A DNA stretch of 58,589 bases, from contig QZKC01000046.1 in assembly GCA_003599425.1 (NCBI GenBank), positions 1 through 58,589 on the forward strand, read 5' to 3'. This DNA comes from Nitrospiraceae bacterium. GTDB taxonomy: Bacteria > Nitrospirota > Thermodesulfovibrionia > UBA6902. Positions 26,716 to 36,132 of this stretch are shown piece by piece (the stretch's first letter is position 1; every line of letters starts with the position of its first letter). The notes under the pieces are model-generated. The model was not told the DNA's origin and did not search any database. It was given only the letters and a program-made list of their open reading frames with translations. A program made the position numbers and the translations under genes.

Positions 26716-28152
26716 TCAGTGTGATACGCGCATGAAAGCCTTTTTCAGATTTCTTCTCAACGCGCCGCTTTTCATGAGTTTGTCCTGCACCCAGTCATTC
26801 ACATACACCTTTGCCGCCACTGCAGCCGCAGGCCCGAGTTTCGGAGCGAGAGATGACTTCATGGAATTATACCTGATTTTTTTTCTTACGTCCCTTACGA
26901 GCCTCAGCGCCTTTATCCGTTCCTCCCCGCTGAAGTCCGGCGTTTCAAAGACCGGCGTATCGCCCCACTGGGAGGAGTTGTTCAGGTATGTTTCGGCGTC
27001 TACGGTGAAATAGCCATTGCCTTTTACCCAGTCATACAATTTGCTCTGAGGGAACGGGATCAGGTTATAGAATCGTGCATCAAATACTGGATACTTCATT
27101 GCAAGGTTCACAGAGTCCCTAACATCATGGATGGTCTCACCTGGAGAGCCGACAATGAAAAACAAGGTAACTTTAAATCCGAGAGAGATGGCATCCTGTA
27201 TCGCCTTCTCAATAACGTCCATCTTGACACCTTTGTTTATATTCTTCAGCACCCTGTCATTTCCACTCTCGACACCGAATGCAAGATAGGCAAATCCGGC
27301 CTCCTTCATGTGCTTCAGGATCTCATAGTTAACTTTATCTGCCCTTACGCCGTTATTGCAGTTTAATTCCAGTCCGTTGAGATTCATATCCCTGATCCTG
27401 CTGCAAAGCTCAATTACCCTGTCCCTGTCAAAGGTGAAGTTGTCGTCAAGCATGCTGAATTGCCTGTAACCCTTGTTGTGCCAGTATTGGATTTCTGCGA
27501 TAATATTATCAGCGCTTCTCTTTCGCCACTGTCGTCCGATAGCGGCCTTTACCGGACAATAGATGCAGCCATAGGGACAGCCCCTTGATGAGACTATCCC
27601 GATCTCCTCTGTTACATACTTGTTGAGGGGGAATTTTTCAAATTTTGGGAACGGGACTTTGTCGAGGTCTTCAATGAACGCCCTTTCACTGTTAAATATT
27701 ATAGTATCGCCACTTTTGTGTATTAATCCCTTGATCGATGAAGGGTCAGCTCCTCTGCACAGCTCAAGTATGGCCTGCTCTCCCTCAAGCACGGCTCCAT
27801 AGTCCATGGCTGGGCATTCACTCAGGACGTTTTCCCTGAGTGTGGAAATATGAGGCCCGCCGGCGATAATATGCAGCGAGGGATTCACTTTCTTGATAAA
27901 ACTGATTATCTCGTACGACCTCCGGTACATGAACGTCATCAGGCTTATTCCAGCAAGATCCGGCCTGAACGAGTCAATTTTTTCTTTGAGCTCCTCCATG
28001 GAAGCACCTGCTGCCATATCGACCACATCGTATTCGATATTATGTGCCTTCAGCGTCTCTGCAATATATCCGAGACCGGCAGGAGGACGTAGAGCGCCGA
28101 AGTGCCCGCCCTTGTAATCAGGGAATACAAGCAATACTTTTTTATATTTCAT
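26716..28152 (-). CDS. B12-binding-type radical SAM protein
   Basis: This 478-residue paralogue of the next gene has a B12-binding-like domain (KVLLVFPDYKGGHFGALRPP, then IAGGPHISTL) and a radical SAM core with CPYGCIYC (about residue 200). MLDDNFTFDRDRV, FGVESGNDRVL and VGSPGETIHDV follow. Its ATG overlaps the stop of the KpsC/S-like gene (ATGA), so it is translated in the same operon. Two such enzymes in tandem suggest successive radical steps on one molecule. The function is not assignable from sequence alone. Confidence 0.88.
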   Translation of the reverse strand: MKYKKVLLVFPDYKGGHFGALRPPAGLGYIAETLKAHNIEYDVVDMAAGASMEELKEKIDSFRPDLAGISLMTFMYRRSYEIISFIKKVNPSLHIIAGGPHISTLRENVLSECPAMDYGAVLEGEQAILELCRGADPSSIKGLIHKSGDTIIFNSERAFIEDLDKVPFPKFEKFPLNKYVTEEIGIVSSRGCPYGCIYCPVKAAIGRQWRKRSADNIIAEIQYWHNKGYRQFSMLDDNFTFDRDRVIELCSRIRDMNLNGLELNCNNGVRADKVNYEILKHMKEAGFAYLAFGVESGNDRVLKNINKGVKMDVIEKAIQDAISLGFKVTLFFIVGSPGETIHDVRDSVNLAMKYPVFDARFYNLIPFPQSKLYDWVKGNGYFTVDAETYLNNSSQWGDTPVFETPDFSGEERIKALRLVRDVRKKIRYNSMKSSLAPKLGPAAAVAAKVYVNDWVQDKLMKSGALRRNLKKAFMRVSH

Positions 28153-29573
28153 GGCGTGATATTCTCGAGTGAGGGTTCTTGCTTATGGATGATCCCGGAA
28201 CCTTGTAAAAAGGATCTTAACGAGGCATAAAAATTGTCGACATTTGCAGGGCTGTTCTCATAAAGCTCGCCCTTATATGACCAGCCAAACGCCCGGGCAA
28301 GGAAGATATCCCTCTTGCTTATTTCACTTTTGTGGCTACTCAGGGCTTTTTTGATCGTCTGGTGGAGTTCTGTTAGATTTTCTACATCGAAGGTGATGCC
28401 TTTTCCCCTGTAGAAGGTTTTTCCCAATACTACGACCGGCTTGCCCTGTATTAAGGATTCAAAACCAACCTTGGAATTAACGGTGATGACGCAGCCGGCA
28501 TTCCTGATGATGTCATATGAATTATGCCCGGGATGTAGCAGGCGGACGTTCCTGCAGGCGGCAAGTACATGTTTGAGCTTTCCAAGGGAGTGTCCCCCGA
28601 TAGCAGCAGGATGCTCTTTAATATAGAGCTTATAGTCAGACGGAAGCGCTTGAGCTATCTTTTCAACAAGGTTTTCCTGCTCAAAAAACTCCGGGCACCG
28701 CGCAGTGAGCTGCACATCAAGGGGCACATGAAAAGGATAATAAACATATCTCTCTCCCTGAGCAGAATGCGAGTAGTAAAGGCTCAGGACCTTCCTCCTG
28801 AAAGCTTTTACTATGTGCATGCTGATATACCGGGAGATCCAGTTATATTCTTCTTCTCGGTCCAGAATGTATTTGTGATAGAGCTTTCTTGAAAGCCTCC
28901 TGAAATTGTCTGATGAAAACAGGCGCCTGAAGGTCATGTCCCTGAAGAAATGCCTGTCTTTTTTTGGAATGACAATAGTCTTTTGGGTCGTGTACTCATT
29001 GATCAGTTGCTGGAGTTCTTCTGTGACCTCGGCTTTCTTTTCTCTGTAATCCGGCATGTCGGCATAGAGGCTGTTCAGGGTGAATATGACCCGTTTTCTG
29101 AACATGGCCGGCTCGATGAAGACATGATCAATGTTGTTTGTCCTTGCCGCATAATAAAGGGTCAAGGGGGCAATAAACCCGCCGAGTTCCTGCACAATGC
29201 ATCCTGTTTTGTTTTTCTTCAGGATGTCATTAAAGATGGAATAATAACCGGCTGCTTTTGATATGAGGTCCTCTCTGTTTCTTCCTGACATGTGCATCTC
29301 GTGAAAAATAAGGTGTTCCATGCTGACGCCGGTCAATTTTTCGATCTTTTCTGGTGCAGGATAATTCCCTCCGTTACATGATCGTTTGATCTTATGAAGA
29401 CTGAAATAGGGAATGCCTTCCTTATCAAGGAGATCGTCCCCGGCCTCGTGAAAGGTCAGAAAAGCTGCGCTCAGCCCTTCTTCCTTCATAAGCCGTTTGG
29501 CAATGGGAGCGAAGAATTCCACTTCCTGTACAGCCATTATTGCAAAGAGGATGTTGTGTCTTTGTCCGGTCAT
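28149..29573 (-). CDS. Capsule polysaccharide biosynthesis protein (KpsC/KpsS-like)
   Basis: This protein of about 474 residues matches the Capsule_synth family in YVYYPFHVPLDVQLTARCPEF, LYIKEHPAAIGGH and CVITVNSKVGFESLIQGKPVV, followed by GKTFYRGKGITFDV. Relatives transfer Kdo or build the linker on a lipid anchor of export-ready capsule. The ORF track starts at 29582. I chose the ATG at 29573, which overlaps the stop of the polymerase gene (TGATG) with AAGGA 9 bases before it. The gene overlaps its downstream neighbour by 4 bases, so the operon is tightly coupled. Confidence 0.8.
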   Translation of the reverse strand: MTGQRHNILFAIMAVQEVEFFAPIAKRLMKEEGLSAAFLTFHEAGDDLLDKEGIPYFSLHKIKRSCNGGNYPAPEKIEKLTGVSMEHLIFHEMHMSGRNREDLISKAAGYYSIFNDILKKNKTGCIVQELGGFIAPLTLYYAARTNNIDHVFIEPAMFRKRVIFTLNSLYADMPDYREKKAEVTEELQQLINEYTTQKTIVIPKKDRHFFRDMTFRRLFSSDNFRRLSRKLYHKYILDREEEYNWISRYISMHIVKAFRRKVLSLYYSHSAQGERYVYYPFHVPLDVQLTARCPEFFEQENLVEKIAQALPSDYKLYIKEHPAAIGGHSLGKLKHVLAACRNVRLLHPGHNSYDIIRNAGCVITVNSKVGFESLIQGKPVVVLGKTFYRGKGITFDVENLTELHQTIKKALSSHKSEISKRDIFLARAFGWSYKGELYENSPANVDNFYASLRSFLQGSGIIHKQEPSLENITP

Positions 29574-31018
29574 CAATTGCATTCCTTCTGTTTTCTGTGG
29601 CAGGCAATGAACATAAGAGATGAAAGGATTGCGGTAATAATAGCTGTTCTTATGATAAAGGTTTGGATAGCCCCGCTTCCGTCTGAGAAGAGACCGAGGA
29701 CAAGATGCTGCGTGATAAAGAACAGAGTTGTCATAAGGAAAATCCCTTTTCCGGTAGACGTATTTAAGGTGCTGATGTAAAATTTATCAAGAAACCAAAT
29801 GAAGGCCCCTAAAATTGCAGGCAAAATAAGTACACCGGATATCCCGAAATTTATATATCCTTCGCCGTGCAAACCGATTCTCGGCCCGCCTGATGTCTCC
29901 TTGTTAATACCGAAAATGCCTAACGTTATACGGCCTATCTGATATTTCTCTTTGAATTTAAAATATTCTGTCGGAATAAAACCCACGATGCCGGCAAGAA
30001 ATGTCCTGCCATACAAAAAAGACAAATTTTTCAGGCGGAAATTGTATATAAGCCGGGCTGATTCTCTTACTTTGACGCCGAAAGCGCTCGTTAAAAATTT
30101 CAAAAATTGTTTGTTTGAGATTCTGAATGCTTCAGTATCGCTTATTTCTGCTATATTAGGAAGAGGCGTTTCAGGTGCCAAGGAATTTAGGCGGGATATG
30201 TTTCGCAGTTTATTTGCAAAAGGCTTATTAATGTTCCCGGGATCAATAAGCATCGCAATATAGGAAATGATCGAGACAATCAGAATGAGGGATATCATGT
30301 TACGTTTATTAATTTTTTGTGAGAGGACCAACCCTCCTATTAATGTTGTAAACGGATAAAATATCTCTCCCCGCTTCAGTGTCAGCAAAAGAATAAGGGT
30401 ACTGAATGATAAAAGAGATATAAACAAGAAGGATTTTTTGACTGATGCTGCCTGCATGATATAGATAATACTGATGAGCCCGCTTACAGCCAGGATTTGC
30501 TGACCTAACACATAAAGGGGCCTTAGCGGTATATATTGTTCTGTAAATCCATAGAAATATTTTGCTGATTCGTTGACATTAATGTATGGAATGTTCCCTG
30601 TTTGCATGAAAACATACCAGATAAGACTACTGCCTATCAGAGTCGAGACAAGTAAAACCGAAAAAGCCTTAACGGCTGGGATCGTTTCTAAGCGTTGAAA
30701 AAAAGAGTTTATCTTTAGTGTGACCGGGAAGTTCAGCTTGTTTTTTAATGTCATGTCTAGAATCAGAATAGGAAGTGCTACAAAAGAAGATGTAATAATC
30801 GCAAACACAATGCTCATATTTACTGAAGAAGCATACAAATTTGGATCAACAATATAGAACTTATCTTGCTCAATTGCGTATGGAAGCAGGAGAGTCCCGG
30901 CTATCAACGATAAGTTCATGAGGGCTATAGATAAATTTCTAATAGAGACAAGTGGATATCTCCTGAATGCACAAATAGAAAGTACAAAAGGAATTATTAA
31001 TCCAGCTCTTATATCCAT
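29573..31018 (-). CDS. Oligosaccharide repeat-unit polymerase-like membrane protein (Wzy)
   Basis: This 481-residue protein has about 12 predicted membrane helices, with a large loop rich in charged residues near 270-350. GLHGEGYINFGISGVLILP (about 395-413) resembles the conserved segment of Wzy-type polymerases. It would link repeat units in the periplasmic leaflet. It is placed between flippase and capsule-synthesis genes. Sequence identity among such proteins is low, so the call rests on topology, this motif and context. The sequence is AT-rich. Confidence 0.7.
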   Translation of the reverse strand: MDIRAGLIIPFVLSICAFRRYPLVSIRNLSIALMNLSLIAGTLLLPYAIEQDKFYIVDPNLYASSVNMSIVFAIITSSFVALPILILDMTLKNKLNFPVTLKINSFFQRLETIPAVKAFSVLLVSTLIGSSLIWYVFMQTGNIPYINVNESAKYFYGFTEQYIPLRPLYVLGQQILAVSGLISIIYIMQAASVKKSFLFISLLSFSTLILLLTLKRGEIFYPFTTLIGGLVLSQKINKRNMISLILIVSIISYIAMLIDPGNINKPFANKLRNISRLNSLAPETPLPNIAEISDTEAFRISNKQFLKFLTSAFGVKVRESARLIYNFRLKNLSFLYGRTFLAGIVGFIPTEYFKFKEKYQIGRITLGIFGINKETSGGPRIGLHGEGYINFGISGVLILPAILGAFIWFLDKFYISTLNTSTGKGIFLMTTLFFITQHLVLGLFSDGSGAIQTFIIRTAIITAILSSLMFIACHRKQKECN

Positions 31019-31117
31019 TTGTTCTCATAATCCTATATTAAAGTTTGCAACTACTAAGAATTGCTGTCGTTTCGCTATGCTACGAGATTTAAGATTCATA
31101 TTCGAAAGACATATGTC

Positions 31118-32629
31118 TTATGAAGTCTTAAAAAGAATCTGCCTTGCAATTCCCACTATCTCTTTCCTCTCAATTTTATCAAAACCGATGTAGAAAAACG
31201 ATACCGCGTATAAGACTGCGTAGCAGCATTCATAGAGCAGTACAGTATAAAGACTTTCCGGGACGGCGAGTATTTTAAACAGCAGGAGAGCAGGAAGGGC
31301 TGCAAGGATTGAAATGCCGGGCCGGACGATTATCGATGAAATGAACTGGCCGCTCTTGATACTCAGTTTCTTTAACAGCATTTGGTTGGACGGATACCAA
31401 ATGAACAGATATCCCACGAGAGTACCGACGACATTCCCTGTTATCCCGATGTATTGTATCAGGATTGCGCTGACCAGAAAATTGATTATCCCGCCCAGAG
31501 TATAATATTTTACAAGATGCCTGATGATATCAAGGGAGACTGATATCTGGACCGCGACTACTCTTGTGGCCATAAACAGTCCTGTGATCATGTAGAGCTG
31601 AACAAGATATCCGTATTTGACGAAGTCATCTCCGACCCAGGCCTTTAAAAATGGTTCAGCAAGAAAAAAAGAACTGATGACCAGAGGGATTGATACAAAC
31701 ATTGAATACCGTGTTCCGGTCAAGTAGAGGCGATTTATTGTGTCGCGGCTGTTTCTTGAGTGCAGTTCCGACACGTGAGGGAGCAAGGCTGATCCGAAAA
31801 GATTGATAACCGTTGTAACGAGCATGTAAAACTGATACGCGATATTGTAAACGGTTATGTAAAAAGGCTGAAGGAAGATTCCGATCAGGAATACATCAGC
31901 TTTGTTACCCAGGAACCCGGTGATTTTTGTGATGAATTGTGGCCATGCAAAATTTATCACTTCGCGGCACATGGCTTTATTAATGTAAGAAAACCCTATC
32001 CTGTACTTGAAAACCCCATGAGCAAGAAAAAGAGCCGATGCTCCCATTACTGAACTTGATATAACATATGCAGCGCCTATGTATACGAGGCCTTTGCCAT
32101 AAAAAAATACGAGCAGCACCAATAATATTTTCTTCGTGATCTCTATCAACCTAAGGAAGTCATATCTCTGGAATCCTTCAAGAAGCCTGCAGAAAGGGCT
32201 TGAAAGGAGCTCTGTGAAGAGGTAGCCCAACAGGATAAAACCGAGGGATTTTATTTCTTGAATATGTTGTGCTGGGATGTTGAATATGGAGTCAATAAAA
32301 ATAAAGATCACTGCAAAGAGAATAGCTGATGTAACGATTCCCTGAACAACAAAAAAAAGCATAGCTGAATTGATAACTTCATTTATTTTAGAGAACTCTT
32401 CTTTTGCCTTGTAATGGGCAGCATACTTAACAACTGCAGTGCCTATTCCGTGACTGAAGAAATCTGCGGCAGTCACCAAAGAATAAACCAATATTAGAAT
32501 GCCATATTGTTCTGCTCCGAGGTTATTCACAAGGTATGCCACGAGGAAGAAGTTCGCCCCCATCGAAACACATTGTGAAATAAAATTGATCGTAGTATTT
32601 TTTATGACATGACTTTTCATCACTTTCAA
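31118..32629 (-). CDS. Oligosaccharide flippase (Wzx / polysaccharide export family)
   Basis: This 503-residue protein with 12-14 membrane helices opens KNTTINFISQCVSMGANFF, then NNLGAEQYGILILVYSL and FSHGIGTAVVKYAAHYK, the pattern of the MATE-like Wzx family. It flips lipid-linked glycan repeat units across the inner membrane. It lies upstream of the Wzy-like gene, with a 99-base AT-rich spacer between them in which I see no gene. Confidence 0.9.
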   Translation of the reverse strand: MKVMKSHVIKNTTINFISQCVSMGANFFLVAYLVNNLGAEQYGILILVYSLVTAADFFSHGIGTAVVKYAAHYKAKEEFSKINEVINSAMLFFVVQGIVTSAILFAVIFIFIDSIFNIPAQHIQEIKSLGFILLGYLFTELLSSPFCRLLEGFQRYDFLRLIEITKKILLVLLVFFYGKGLVYIGAAYVISSSVMGASALFLAHGVFKYRIGFSYINKAMCREVINFAWPQFITKITGFLGNKADVFLIGIFLQPFYITVYNIAYQFYMLVTTVINLFGSALLPHVSELHSRNSRDTINRLYLTGTRYSMFVSIPLVISSFFLAEPFLKAWVGDDFVKYGYLVQLYMITGLFMATRVVAVQISVSLDIIRHLVKYYTLGGIINFLVSAILIQYIGITGNVVGTLVGYLFIWYPSNQMLLKKLSIKSGQFISSIIVRPGISILAALPALLLFKILAVPESLYTVLLYECCYAVLYAVSFFYIGFDKIERKEIVGIARQILFKTS

Positions 32630-32647
32630 GGTTTTGGTGTAATATGT

Positions 32648-33988
32648 TTATAAAAATGGCAGCAGTTTTTCGGACCACTCCCTAACGTCATCAGCAGAGA
32701 ACCTTTTATCATACCGGCCGAGATAATCGCCGAACTTGAATTTAGACAGATTGCTTGCAATATCATATCCCTTCATCCCCAGAGTCCTCCTGACAAAGCT
32801 TTTGATCCTGTTTTTCATGGTAACCCCGCTGAGCTTTCGTATATCGGCATGTATCTCACGTGTAAGGGAATCTATGGTTTCTGCAACGCGTTTGCTGGTC
32901 TCTCCATCTGGTTTGAATATCAGTTCCCGGATTATTTTTTTTCTGTAAGTGTTCATTTCCTGCGATATGGAAAGTGTATTATCACTTATAGAACTGATCA
33001 GTTCTGAAAGATCTTGAACGGATTTGACGGTCCAGGAGCCTTCACGGTATTTTGGCTGCAGAAAATGATCGAGTGATGGCAGCAGTTCGATCTCGGCAGT
33101 ATATTTCCCCATAAGCCAGGCCTCTATGGCAACAGTTGAGCAGCGCTGTAAAGTAAGGTCGCTGACATTCAGGACATCCCATATGTACTCTCCTTCTATC
33201 AGGAATACATTCGGGTTCAATGTCTTTAACTCATCAGCAAAGCGTTGGTAGAGCATCTTTCTCTCTGAGGGATGGTACTTGAGAAGCAGGTTTACACCCC
33301 GCTGTTTTTTCGTAAAGCCGATAATAAGATCAAACATCATATTGCGGTATTCATATTCATATTGGGCCAGTTTTGCTGCATCACTGAATACCGGGATCCC
33401 ATTGGCGCGCTGCTTTTCAAGGTTTTTTTCCAAAAATGACGTATCGGGCCAGAACTCGGCATTGGCAAAATTTGTAGTGATCAGAATATTCATGCGGTGA
33501 AGTGGCATGCCGTATTTGTGAAAGAAATAATCTCTGTCTTTAAGGAGGCGTGACAAGGGAGGCAGATAAAAATCAAATCGGCAGTTCCCGGCAAGGCTGA
33601 CCTTTGATTCAGGCAGTACGTTGTTTTCAAGTATGGCGTTATGCATCAGGGAGTTCCATGCCAGATAACAATCAATAAAATCGATCCCTGAATATTTATG
33701 TGTAAAGAGGAGGGTTTGCTGATCGCTGAACGTTATCCCTTCTGTCGGCAGGATGAGTATTTTTATTCCGCAGGACGTTAAGTGACGAGCGTATTCATTC
33801 CGGTCTTTTTCGTAAAGGTTGTTGTAAATTACCATATGAGGCATGAAGCTGGATATCAGGGCACTGTCTTCGCCAAGGCGCACCAGTTCAACCGAATGCC
33901 CATAATTCTTCTCAAGGAGAAGCTTAAGGTATACGCTTGACGGCAGATCCCTCCATTTGTGATCTACCACTATCATGATCTTTGCCAC
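32648..33988 (-). CDS. Surface carbohydrate biosynthesis protein (GT-B-like)
   Basis: This 446-residue protein without signal or membrane helices starts AKIMIVVDHKWRDLPSSVYL. It carries SLAGNCRFDFYLPP, LLLKYHPSER and LTLQRCSTVAIEAWLMGKYT. These resemble the nucleotide-sugar half of CDP-glycerol transferase-like and surface-polysaccharide proteins. I infer a glycosyl or glycerophosphoryl transferase. It is immediately downstream of the methyltransferase gene (3 bases between) and upstream of the flippase. Confidence 0.65.
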   Translation of the reverse strand: MAKIMIVVDHKWRDLPSSVYLKLLLEKNYGHSVELVRLGEDSALISSFMPHMVIYNNLYEKDRNEYARHLTSCGIKILILPTEGITFSDQQTLLFTHKYSGIDFIDCYLAWNSLMHNAILENNVLPESKVSLAGNCRFDFYLPPLSRLLKDRDYFFHKYGMPLHRMNILITTNFANAEFWPDTSFLEKNLEKQRANGIPVFSDAAKLAQYEYEYRNMMFDLIIGFTKKQRGVNLLLKYHPSERKMLYQRFADELKTLNPNVFLIEGEYIWDVLNVSDLTLQRCSTVAIEAWLMGKYTAEIELLPSLDHFLQPKYREGSWTVKSVQDLSELISSISDNTLSISQEMNTYRKKIIRELIFKPDGETSKRVAETIDSLTREIHADIRKLSGVTMKNRIKSFVRRTLGMKGYDIASNLSKFKFGDYLGRYDKRFSADDVREWSEKLLPFL

Positions 33989-33991
33989 AGG

Positions 33992-34909
33992 TTATTCCTC
34001 TTTGTTTCTTAATCTGACCATGAAAGGCCTCAACATCTTGCCTAAAAAAAGTTTAAACTTTAGCAACCGGTAAAAATTCAAAGCTGCGACTGATCCCAGA
34101 CTTTGAGCTGAATCATCAGCAAGCCTTTCAACCTGTTTTCTGGCAACGATCAATGTGTTCTTGTCATATGGGGATTCATTATCATAGAAGTAATCGCAAA
34201 CACTGAAACCGCAAGTCTTAAGGAGCATCGTTGCTGTGGATCTGCCAAAGTCCCATAAATGCGATTTCTGAAAATAACCAGGGTAAAGGTATTTCCTGAC
34301 TTTTGTCGCACGTTCGAGATCAGGAATTTCAAGGAACAAGAAACCATCTTCATCTAACTGCTGAAAAATGGTTTTCAGGATATGGCCTGGGTTGGTAGTA
34401 TGTTCCAGGACCTGAAAGGCGAATACTGCTGCAAAAGGCATGCTAATATTTTCTGGCATATCATCAGGATACATGCCGGCTACTACATTTAATCCATATT
34501 CTTTCTTGGCGTATTCAGCAAATCCTTTGCTTGGGTCAATTCCATAAACTGTGTATCGTTCACTGTTCAGCATATTCAGAAAATTCCCGCTGCTGCAGCC
34601 TATCTCAAGCACGCTACCTTTTGTAAGGTTATTGAGATGATTGGACAGGAGACGAAAACGTCGTTCTGCCCTTTTGTTCCGATAAGCGATCATTTCCTGT
34701 GAAGGGGACTCGCTGCCCCGGAACTCCTTAGAAAAACGGTTTGAACTATAAAATACGCGTAGTTCATCAGGGGTCATGCGGGGCGAAAGAAATACAAAGC
34801 CGCAGGCAGTACAAAATAAAGCTTTTTCACCGGAAAAAAAATGTCCTCTGTCTGTAACGAGCTTGAAATCATTTCCGTTACAAATGAGGCATTTGTCAAT
34901 ATGAATCAT
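33992..34909 (-). CDS. SAM-dependent methyltransferase with N-terminal zinc motif
   Basis: This 305-residue class I methyltransferase has an N-terminal CLICNGNDF and FCTACGFVFLSPRM (about 8-46) that form a four-cysteine zinc-binding unit. The SAM motif I SVLEIGCSSGNFLNML lies near residue 100, and VFAFQVLEHTTNPGHIL near 163. Such proteins methylate sugars in surface glycans, especially nucleotide-linked sugars. It lies between the pyruvyl transferase and surface-carbohydrate genes, separated by 4 and 3 bases. The substrate is unknown. Confidence 0.85.
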   Translation of the reverse strand: MIHIDKCLICNGNDFKLVTDRGHFFSGEKALFCTACGFVFLSPRMTPDELRVFYSSNRFSKEFRGSESPSQEMIAYRNKRAERRFRLLSNHLNNLTKGSVLEIGCSSGNFLNMLNSERYTVYGIDPSKGFAEYAKKEYGLNVVAGMYPDDMPENISMPFAAVFAFQVLEHTTNPGHILKTIFQQLDEDGFLFLEIPDLERATKVRKYLYPGYFQKSHLWDFGRSTATMLLKTCGFSVCDYFYDNESPYDKNTLIVARKQVERLADDSAQSLGSVAALNFYRLLKFKLFLGKMLRPFMVRLRNKEE

Positions 34910-34913
34910 GGAA

Positions 34914-36092
34914 TTATATTCTTAAAAGAGACAGGATCTCTTTATGAAATTCAGCAGTCTTTTCCCTGCATGCCTGGCGAATTTCAAAGAGTTTATTTTG
35001 CTCCTGTTCATTGTTCTGAAGTAATTCCCTCATGTTGCTGTACAATTTGTTTGTTGCCAGAGGGTCTGAAATTTCCACTGTCCGGTGTGATAGGCCAACC
35101 TTATCCATGAAACCTTTAATTTTATCATGTGTGGAAAGCGCTATGACAGGTGTGCCTGTACCAACACTGCATACGACAGAATGGCCGCGCATTCCTATGA
35201 CCAGGTCTGCTTTTTTGTACAGATCAAAAAAAAATGGGGCACTGTCAACCCCCCGCAGAGTCTCTGAAGCATTGAATCGGAACCGGGTGAATCCTGTTGG
35301 AAGACTCGCAACAAATTCTCCCATAACGCTGAAATCCCTGACCAGATGCGGGCAAAGGACGAAGTTCACCGGATATTCATCATCTATTTTCTGAAGCATC
35401 TTGCCTATCCGGCTGAAAAACGATCTCATCCTCCTTCTGAGGATAGCTTGACTTGCCAAAGGTATATGTCTCCAAAGATGGCAGTTAAATCTGTTAAAAG
35501 GGTTGTCGCCGGCAAGCTGAATCAGGATGTTGAACCTGTCGGGCATGAAAACATGATGTATGGTGTCAGAGACCGGAACGTACAGTCCCGGGTCAGGAAT
35601 TTCCACAACAGCGTCAAGTGGGTCATTCAGCATGTCCCTTAAACGTCCCAGGGTACCGTCATTGCGCACACTGAAAATCATGCTCTTGCTGGATGTAATG
35701 GCTCTGATCGATTGCAGGAGTTTTTGAGAATGCCGGTATTTCTGATTGGGGAACAAGTTGTGCCCAAGGGCATAAAAAACAACCGGAGTACGTATACTCT
35801 TTAACAGATCAAGTGGAATATTGAAGGCCATGCCTGTATTGTAGTCCTTCCTTCCTCCGTCCATCATGCCACCACCGCCTATTAAAAGAAGGTCGCATTC
35901 TGAGTTCACCCGTTCAACGAAAAGCGAATCAAACTTATTCTTTCCCCAGTAGTTATCATAATCCATCAGTGGATCGGAGATGAATTCAACGGGTCTCCTC
36001 CAGTCTTCTCTCATGGTAGTGTGCATGCCATAAATCAAAGCAGCATCACCGATATTTGTGGAGTGAGTGGCCAGGTGCCAAATTTTTATCAT
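34914..36092 (-). CDS. Polysaccharide pyruvyl transferase family protein
   Basis: This 392-residue protein has the family's N-terminal HSTNIGDAALIYGM, LLLIGGGGMMDGG (about residue 75), and C-terminal KKADLVIGMRGHSVVCSVGTGTPVIAL (about 305-330). These enzymes transfer pyruvate from PEP to hydroxyls of glycan sugars, adding a negative charge. GGAG is placed before the ATG. It starts a run of closely packed genes with the methyltransferase. Confidence 0.85.
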   Translation of the reverse strand: MIKIWHLATHSTNIGDAALIYGMHTTMREDWRRPVEFISDPLMDYDNYWGKNKFDSLFVERVNSECDLLLIGGGGMMDGGRKDYNTGMAFNIPLDLLKSIRTPVVFYALGHNLFPNQKYRHSQKLLQSIRAITSSKSMIFSVRNDGTLGRLRDMLNDPLDAVVEIPDPGLYVPVSDTIHHVFMPDRFNILIQLAGDNPFNRFNCHLWRHIPLASQAILRRRMRSFFSRIGKMLQKIDDEYPVNFVLCPHLVRDFSVMGEFVASLPTGFTRFRFNASETLRGVDSAPFFFDLYKKADLVIGMRGHSVVCSVGTGTPVIALSTHDKIKGFMDKVGLSHRTVEISDPLATNKLYSNMRELLQNNEQEQNKLFEIRQACREKTAEFHKEILSLLRI

Positions 36093-36132
36093 GAAATACT
36101 CCGGTTAATGGACAAATAAAACTATTAAACAG

